Source: Anaerocolumna jejuensis DSM 15929
GTDB lineage: Bacteria; Bacillota; Clostridia; Lachnospirales; Lachnospiraceae
NCBI RefSeq assembly: GCF_900142215.1
Contig: NZ_FRAC01000029.1
Coordinates: 1-64,000, forward strand
DNA: 64,000 nt
Reading direction: 5' to 3'
Shown: piece after piece, positions 59,068 through 64,000 of the stretch
Layout: the number at the start of each line of letters is the position of its first letter
Numbering within the stretch: position 1 is the first letter of the stretch
Program-made: the position numbers and the translations under genes
Notes under the pieces: generated by a model
Database searches by the model: none
Seen by the model: the letters and a program-made list of their open reading frames with translations, nothing else
Told to the model about the DNA's origin: nothing

Positions 59068-60819
59068 ATGAAGCATATATTTACCTATATTAAGCCCTAT
59101 GGTCTTCGTATGTTATTCGGGTTTTTGATAAAGGTTCTGGGCACCTTTATGGATCTGGGGCTGCCGTGGGTATTGGCTTATATTATTGATGAAGTAATTC
59201 CATTAAAAGAAATCAAATACATACTTCTTTGGGGCGTGCTGATGCTTCTGCTGTCCATAGGTGCCAGAGAGTTCAATATTACGGCCAATCGGATGGCATC
59301 CAGAGTAGCCGGAGATACCGTAAAAAGACTCCGCCATGATTTGTTCCAGAAAATAGAACAGCTTTCCGGAGCTCAGGTGGATTATTTCTCCATCCCGTCC
59401 CTGGTTTCCAGAATGACCTCCGATACCTACAATATTCATCAAATGGTAGGTATGATGCAACGCCTTGGCGTAAGAGCTCCCATAATTCTGGTAGGAGGTA
59501 TGATACTTACCTTTACCCTGGAACCGGTCCTTACCCTAGTATTGGTAGGTATCCTTCCATTACTTGCCATTACTGTGTATGTGGTTTCTAAAAAGGGGAT
59601 ACCCCTGTACTCCAAAAGCCAGGCCTCTGCCGACAAAATGATTCGCATTGTCCGGGAAAATGTAAACGGTATCCGTGTCATTAAGGCATTGTCCAAATCA
59701 GACCATGAGAAGCAGCGCTTTCAAAATTCAAATGAAGAGGTAGTTTCCAATGAGTTAAAGGCAGGAGCCACCATGGCTGTAATTAACCCGATTATGAACC
59801 TTCTGTTAAATGGCGGACTTACGCTGGTGGTTATAATAGGAGCTTACCGGGTCAACAGCGGGGCATCGGAAGTAGGTAAAATTGTCGCATTCCTTTCCTA
59901 CTTTACAATGATATTAAATGCGATGCTCATGATAACCAGAATCTTCGTAACCATATCCAAGGCAAATGCCTCAGCAAACCGGATATTTGAAGTGTTGTAT
60001 ATGGAGGAAGATTTAAAGGTATGCGAGGGCCTGGCAGGAGAAAAAGGCTCTGACAATCATATCTCTTTTCATAATGTTACCTTTTCCTATCCGCAAAGAA
60101 AGGAAGAAGAGGTAGAAAAAGACGAGTCTACTAATGTAGAAAATATAGATTTTCAGATAAAAGAAGGAGAATCATTAGGAATTATAGGCGCGACCGGTTC
60201 CGGAAAGACAACCTTATTAAATCTGCTCTTACGGTTTTACGATATTGAGGAAGGCGAAATCTATATTGGCGGAAAGAATGTTAAGAGCTACACCTTAAAG
60301 GAGCTTAGACAAAAGTTCGGAGTGGTATTCCAGAATGATATGATATTTGCTGATACGATAGCTGGAAATATTGATTTTAACCGTAATCTTACAAAGGAAA
60401 GAATAAGGGAAGCGGCAGAAGATGCCCAGGCAGCGGAATTTATTGAACAGCTTGAGCCGGACATTGAAAAAGACAGCTATGAATATGCTGCAGCGGTAAA
60501 GGGAGCGAATCTAAGCGGCGGGCAGAAGCAAAGGCTGTTAATTGCCAGGGCACTGGCAACCAACCCCGAGATACTGATACTGGATGATTCCTCCAGTGCT
60601 TTAGACTATAAAACCGATGCATATCTGCGGACAGCGCTAAGAACACATTATCAGAATACGACTACTATTATGATAGCGCAAAGAATTAGCTCCATTATGA
60701 ATATGGACCATATTCTGGTCATGGAAGAAGGAAAGATGATTGGTTACGGAAAACACGAAGAGCTCTTAAGAGACTGTCCTGTTTATGATGAGATATACCA
60801 GTCACAGATGGGGGATTAG
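59068..60819 (+). CDS. ABC exporter half-transporter, subunit 1
   Basis: A 583-residue protein with six membrane spans (residues 1-310) and a nucleotide-binding domain. The start is ATG 59068 after AAGGAGG. Walker A is GIIGATGSGKTTLLNLLLRF, the signature LSGGQKQRLLIARAL is intact, but Walker B ends ILILDDSSSALD, with Asp in place of the catalytic Glu. That makes its own site degenerate. The partner gene follows 55 bases later, so the two form a heterodimer of the LmrCD/BmrCD/TM287-288 kind. The substrate is unknown. Confidence 0.93.
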   Translation: MKHIFTYIKPYGLRMLFGFLIKVLGTFMDLGLPWVLAYIIDEVIPLKEIKYILLWGVLMLLLSIGAREFNITANRMASRVAGDTVKRLRHDLFQKIEQLSGAQVDYFSIPSLVSRMTSDTYNIHQMVGMMQRLGVRAPIILVGGMILTFTLEPVLTLVLVGILPLLAITVYVVSKKGIPLYSKSQASADKMIRIVRENVNGIRVIKALSKSDHEKQRFQNSNEEVVSNELKAGATMAVINPIMNLLLNGGLTLVVIIGAYRVNSGASEVGKIVAFLSYFTMILNAMLMITRIFVTISKANASANRIFEVLYMEEDLKVCEGLAGEKGSDNHISFHNVTFSYPQRKEEEVEKDESTNVENIDFQIKEGESLGIIGATGSGKTTLLNLLLRFYDIEEGEIYIGGKNVKSYTLKELRQKFGVVFQNDMIFADTIAGNIDFNRNLTKERIREAAEDAQAAEFIEQLEPDIEKDSYEYAAAVKGANLSGGQKQRLLIARALATNPEILILDDSSSALDYKTDAYLRTALRTHYQNTTTIMIAQRISSIMNMDHILVMEEGKMIGYGKHEELLRDCPVYDEIYQSQMGD

Positions 60820-60874
60820 TTTTAAAAATGCGATACGCAGGAGGATTAATAGGAACTGAAAGGAGGATAGTTTA

Positions 60875-62677
60875 GTGAAAAGTCCGATACAAAAAGAAAC
60901 AGAATCTAAGAAGCAGGAAAAAAGACAGAAAGAAAAACCCAGAGATGCCAAAGCTGTGGTAAAACGTCTCAGCCGGTACCTTATTGAAGAAAAATGGAAA
61001 ATAAGCCTGGCCTTACTGCTTACGGTTGTAGGAAACATACTGGCATTGATAGGGCCTATGCTTTCAGGATATGCCATTGATGCAATAGAGCCCGGCAAGG
61101 GGAATGTATTATTTGAAAAGGTTTTCTACTATGGTAGTCTTATGATGGTGCTGTATGTATTTTCAACGTTATTTTCCTATCTGTTGAGTATTTTAATGCT
61201 GCATATAAGCCAGAAGGTTACAAAAAGAATGCGGGATGATGTCTTTAAAAAGCTAACGGAGCTGCCGGTCAACTTTTATGATACAAGGCAGGCAGGTGAT
61301 ATTATAAGCCGTATATCCTATGATATAGATGTCATCAGCACCTCGCTGTCTACAGATGTAGTGCAGATAATGGCCAGTGTAATAACGGTTATCGGTTCCC
61401 TTATAATGATGATAATGATTTCGCCGGTATTGGTTCTTGTCATGCTTGTAACCATTCCCCTTTCCATTCTGTACACCCGCTACATGTCCGGAAAGGTGCG
61501 GCCTTTGTATGCGGTAAGGTCTGAGAAACTTGGAAGCTTGAACGGCTTTGTAGAGGAAATGGTCTCAGGACAAAAAACCATCAGGGCATATGCCAGAGAA
61601 GAGGTTATTCAGGAAAAATTTAATACGATTAATGATGAAGCCGTTGAGGCTTATTTTAACGCAGACTACTACAGTAGTATTGTTGGACCAACAGTTAATT
61701 TTATCAATAACCTGTCTTTATCCCTGGTGACGGTATTCGGAGCAGTGCTCTATTTACTGGGACAGTTAAGCCTTGGAAGCATTTCTTCCTTTATCCTGTA
61801 TTCCAGAAAATTTTCCGGACCGATTAATGAAGCCGCCAATATTGTCAGTGAACTTCAATCTGCAGCGGCAGCGGCAGAACGTGTATTCAAAATACTGGAT
61901 GAGGAATCAGAAAAAGCAGATTTTGAGAAGGCTGAGGATTTATCTGTTAAAAATGGAAGGGTAATTCTAAAGAATGTTACCTTTGGTTACCTGAAGGATA
62001 GAATCATATTGGAAAATCTTAATATGGAAGCAAAGGAAGGGAATCTGATAGCCATCGTAGGCCCAACGGGAGCGGGAAAAACAACAATAATCAATCTGTT
62101 GATGCGTTTTTATGACATTGACAGCGGCTATATCACAATTGATGGAAAGAATATTGGTGAAGTCACCAGAAAGAGCCTGCGAAATGCTTATTCCATGGTA
62201 TTACAGGATACGTGGGTTTTCTATGGAACGATTTTTGAGAATATTGCCTATGGTAAAGAAAATGCTACGCTGGAGGAAGTGGTAGCGGCAGCAAAAGCAG
62301 CCAAAATTCATTCTTATATAAAGAATCTGCCTAATGGATACAACACTATTTTAAACGAAGACGGCATCAATATGTCAAAGGGGCAAAAGCAGCTCCTGAC
62401 CATTGCAAGAGCAATGCTAATGGATTCCAAGATTCTTATTCTGGATGAGGCCACTTCAAATGTTGATACCCGAACGGAAATTCAGATACAGGCTGCCATG
62501 CGTAAGCTGATGGAGGATAAGACCTGCTTTGTAATTGCCCACCGGCTTTCCACAATTAAAAATGCAGACCTCATTCTGGTAGTAAATAACGGAAATGTTG
62601 TTGAACAGGGAAGGCATAAGGAGCTTATGGAAAAGAAGGGCTTTTACTATCAGATGTATTCGTCCCAATTTGTATAA
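60875..62677 (+). CDS. ABC exporter half-transporter, subunit 2
   Basis: A 600-residue protein starting at GTG 60875 after AAAGGAGG. A charged tail of about 35 residues (SKKQEKRQKEKPRDAKAVVK) precedes the six spans. Walker A is AIVGPTGAGKTTIINLLMRF, Walker B is the complete ILILDEATSNVD, and the signature is altered to MSKGQKQLLTIARAM. The altered signature faces the degenerate Walker B of subunit 1, leaving one working ATP site. That asymmetry is standard for heterodimeric multidrug or lipid exporters. Confidence 0.93.
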   Translation: MKSPIQKETESKKQEKRQKEKPRDAKAVVKRLSRYLIEEKWKISLALLLTVVGNILALIGPMLSGYAIDAIEPGKGNVLFEKVFYYGSLMMVLYVFSTLFSYLLSILMLHISQKVTKRMRDDVFKKLTELPVNFYDTRQAGDIISRISYDIDVISTSLSTDVVQIMASVITVIGSLIMMIMISPVLVLVMLVTIPLSILYTRYMSGKVRPLYAVRSEKLGSLNGFVEEMVSGQKTIRAYAREEVIQEKFNTINDEAVEAYFNADYYSSIVGPTVNFINNLSLSLVTVFGAVLYLLGQLSLGSISSFILYSRKFSGPINEAANIVSELQSAAAAAERVFKILDEESEKADFEKAEDLSVKNGRVILKNVTFGYLKDRIILENLNMEAKEGNLIAIVGPTGAGKTTIINLLMRFYDIDSGYITIDGKNIGEVTRKSLRNAYSMVLQDTWVFYGTIFENIAYGKENATLEEVVAAAKAAKIHSYIKNLPNGYNTILNEDGINMSKGQKQLLTIARAMLMDSKILILDEATSNVDTRTEIQIQAAMRKLMEDKTCFVIAHRLSTIKNADLILVVNNGNVVEQGRHKELMEKKGFYYQMYSSQFV

Positions 62678-62755
62678 TAACTTGCATCAATATTTCTATA
62701 AAAAGTAAATTTCCTATAAGAGAAAGAAAGATATTAAATAAGTTTAAATTAGGAC

Positions 62756-62784
62756 TTGCCAATAAACACATTTCCTAGTAAAAT
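62756..62784 (+). promoter_or_regulatory. Promoter of holA
   Basis: TTGCCA, a 17-base spacer and TAAAAT. A leader of about 130 bases follows, including a short hairpin CACAAG/CTTGTG at 62888-62903. Confidence 0.65.
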
Positions 62785-62921
62785 ATATTAGGTTGCCATG
62801 AACAATGGACAAAAAATGTGTGAAGGCACAGCAGTAAGGTCTGATCTGAAAAACGGTGCATTTTTCAAATTTCTATTTGGACAGAATCACAAGTTTCCTT
62901 GTGACCTGCATGGGTATTTAT

Positions 62922-63899
62922 ATGAAGAATATTAAAGAACATATCAGGCTTGGGCAATTTAAACCAGTATATCTCTTATATGGTTCGGAGGGTTATTTAA
63001 AAAGACTGTATAAGGATAAATTACGGACAGCAATTCTATCAGATGGCAATGAAATGAACTATTCCTATTTTGAAGGAAAGGGAGTAGATACCTTAAAGGT
63101 AAAAGAAGCTGCTGAGACCCTTCCCTTTTTTAGCGAGAAACGTATTATTGTAATTGAGAACAGCGGACTGTTTAAGAGCCAAAGTGATTTGGCTGATTAT
63201 ATCAGGGAAATGCCGGAAACCACTCATATTGTTTTTGTGGAATCAGAGGTAGATAAGAGGAACCGGCTTTATAAAGCTGTGAAAGACCTTGGAACGATAT
63301 CGGAAATGAACAGCATGGACGAGGCCAATCTCAAGCTGTGGGTTGCCACTCTTTTAAAACAGGAGCAAAAGAAGATAACAGAAGAAAGTATTCTCTACCT
63401 CCTTGGTAAGACCGGAACAGACATGGATAATATCAGCAATGAAGTAGAAAAACTGGTATGCTATACCGGTGACAGAGAGATTATAACCAGCCAGGATATA
63501 GAAGAAGTATGCACTTCCCAGATATCCGGTAAGATATTTATCATGGTTGAAGCAATCGGAAACAGGAGACAGAAGCAGGCTTTGGATTTATATTACGATT
63601 TATTGGCATTAAAAGAAAAGCCAATGTCCATCATGTTTTTGATTTCCAGGCAGTTTAATATACTCCTTCAAGTGAAGAATCTGCTTTCCTTGGGTTTTAA
63701 CAATAATGCTATCAGTGATAAAACAGGATTGATGCCATTTATCATCGGAAAGTATGTCAGCCAGAGTAAGAACTTTACGGAAAAAATCCTGAAAGAAGCA
63801 CTTACCTATTGCATAGACATGGAAGAACAGGTGAAAACAGGAAGGATGCAGGACAGTATTGCAGTAGAGTTGATTATAGTAAAGTTTAGTGCAGCTTAA
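62922..63899 (+). CDS. holA: DNA polymerase III delta subunit
   Basis: A 325-residue clamp-loader subunit that opens the sliding clamp. It begins MKNIKEHIRLGQFKPVYLLY, the normal family start; frames from 62856 or 62910 add residues without a ribosome site. The GSEGYLKRLYKDKL motif, LPFFSEKRIIVIENSGLF, THIVFVESEVDKRNRLYKAV, and the C-terminal helical collar with ITSQDIEEVCTSQISGKIFI are typical of HolA. In clostridia rpsT usually follows; the window ends before it. Confidence 0.92.
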   Translation: MKNIKEHIRLGQFKPVYLLYGSEGYLKRLYKDKLRTAILSDGNEMNYSYFEGKGVDTLKVKEAAETLPFFSEKRIIVIENSGLFKSQSDLADYIREMPETTHIVFVESEVDKRNRLYKAVKDLGTISEMNSMDEANLKLWVATLLKQEQKKITEESILYLLGKTGTDMDNISNEVEKLVCYTGDREIITSQDIEEVCTSQISGKIFIMVEAIGNRRQKQALDLYYDLLALKEKPMSIMFLISRQFNILLQVKNLLSLGFNNNAISDKTGLMPFIIGKYVSQSKNFTEKILKEALTYCIDMEEQVKTGRMQDSIAVELIIVKFSAA

Positions 63900-64000
63900 G
63901 CTATCCTTTTGTTATAAGAGTATTTAGATGTTAAATTTTAGTTGTTCCGTCCTGCTGTTCCGTCCATTTTCCGCGGCTTGACAAACGGGAAAAAATGAAT
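63900..64000 (+). promoter_or_regulatory. Downstream region with a cut-off promoter
   Basis: GTTCCGTCC is repeated at about 63942 and 63957. TTGACA at 63978-63983 looks like a -35 element whose -10 lies at the window edge, probably for the next gene (often rpsT after holA). Confidence 0.35.

Overview
The window looks like chromosomal DNA of an anaerobic Lachnospiraceae-type Clostridium (Lachnoclostridium/Clostridium phytofermentans-like). The signs are moderate to low GC, strong AGGAGG ribosome sites, a glycyl-radical-enzyme microcompartment for deoxy sugars, a T-box-controlled trp operon and YesMN-type sugar sensing. No tRNA, rRNA or CRISPR was seen.

Region 1 (1-9,700) is an AT-rich accessory island. 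It opens with the 5' end of an IS110-type transposase and carries broken Rhs/YD-repeat fragments. About a dozen small immunity-like genes follow (two SMI1/KNR4-like, DUF6891, DUF4274, DUF7660 and several unrecognised), several directly preceded by the frameshifted tail of a toxin. It reads as a graveyard of displaced Rhs/WapA toxin-immunity cassettes.

Region 2 (9,800-11,290) holds a FabT-like MarR regulator overlapping a DegV/FakB-like fatty-acid-binding gene, with two TTTGA-N3-TCAAA operator-like sites upstream.

Region 3 (11,373-27,870) is a rhamnose/fucose microcompartment locus: rhamnulokinase, rhamnose isomerase, class II aldolase with a C-terminal encapsulation peptide, DUF336 protein, PduP-like aldehyde dehydrogenase, Zn alcohol dehydrogenase, BMC-H, BMC-T, permuted BMC and EutN shell proteins, PduL, a PduS/RnfC-like electron protein, a DeoR regulator, a glycyl radical diol dehydratase and its activase. 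Inferred flow: rhamnose to rhamnulose-1-P, to DHAP plus lactaldehyde, to 1,2-propanediol, to propionaldehyde, to propanol and propionyl-phosphate, with no B12 needed. The main promoter is flanked by four CAAATAAA repeats, and several intergenic regions are strongly structured.

Region 4 (27,900-34,900) has a PadR/HAAS-DUF4097 pair, a GNAT acetyltransferase, an AraC regulator with a cre-like site, a patatin, an XRE/SymE-like divergent pair and an Fe-S aldo/keto reductase.

Region 5 (35,200-45,400) is a sugar sensing and uptake locus: a membrane-anchored binding protein, YesM-type kinase, YesN-type regulator, two binding lipoproteins, and an XylG/GguA-like ATPase with its permease.

Region 6 (46,200-53,400) is a complete trpEGDCFBA operon under a Trp-specifier T-box. 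Region 7 (53,400-64,000) has a YjdF/DUF2992 gene with an SD-sequestering leader, rhodanese, CoA-disulfide reductase-rhodanese fusion, flavin amine oxidase, xpt, a heterodimeric ABC exporter with one degenerate ATP site, and holA. A 65-nt sequence element occurs twice, before trpB and before the CoA-disulfide reductase gene.
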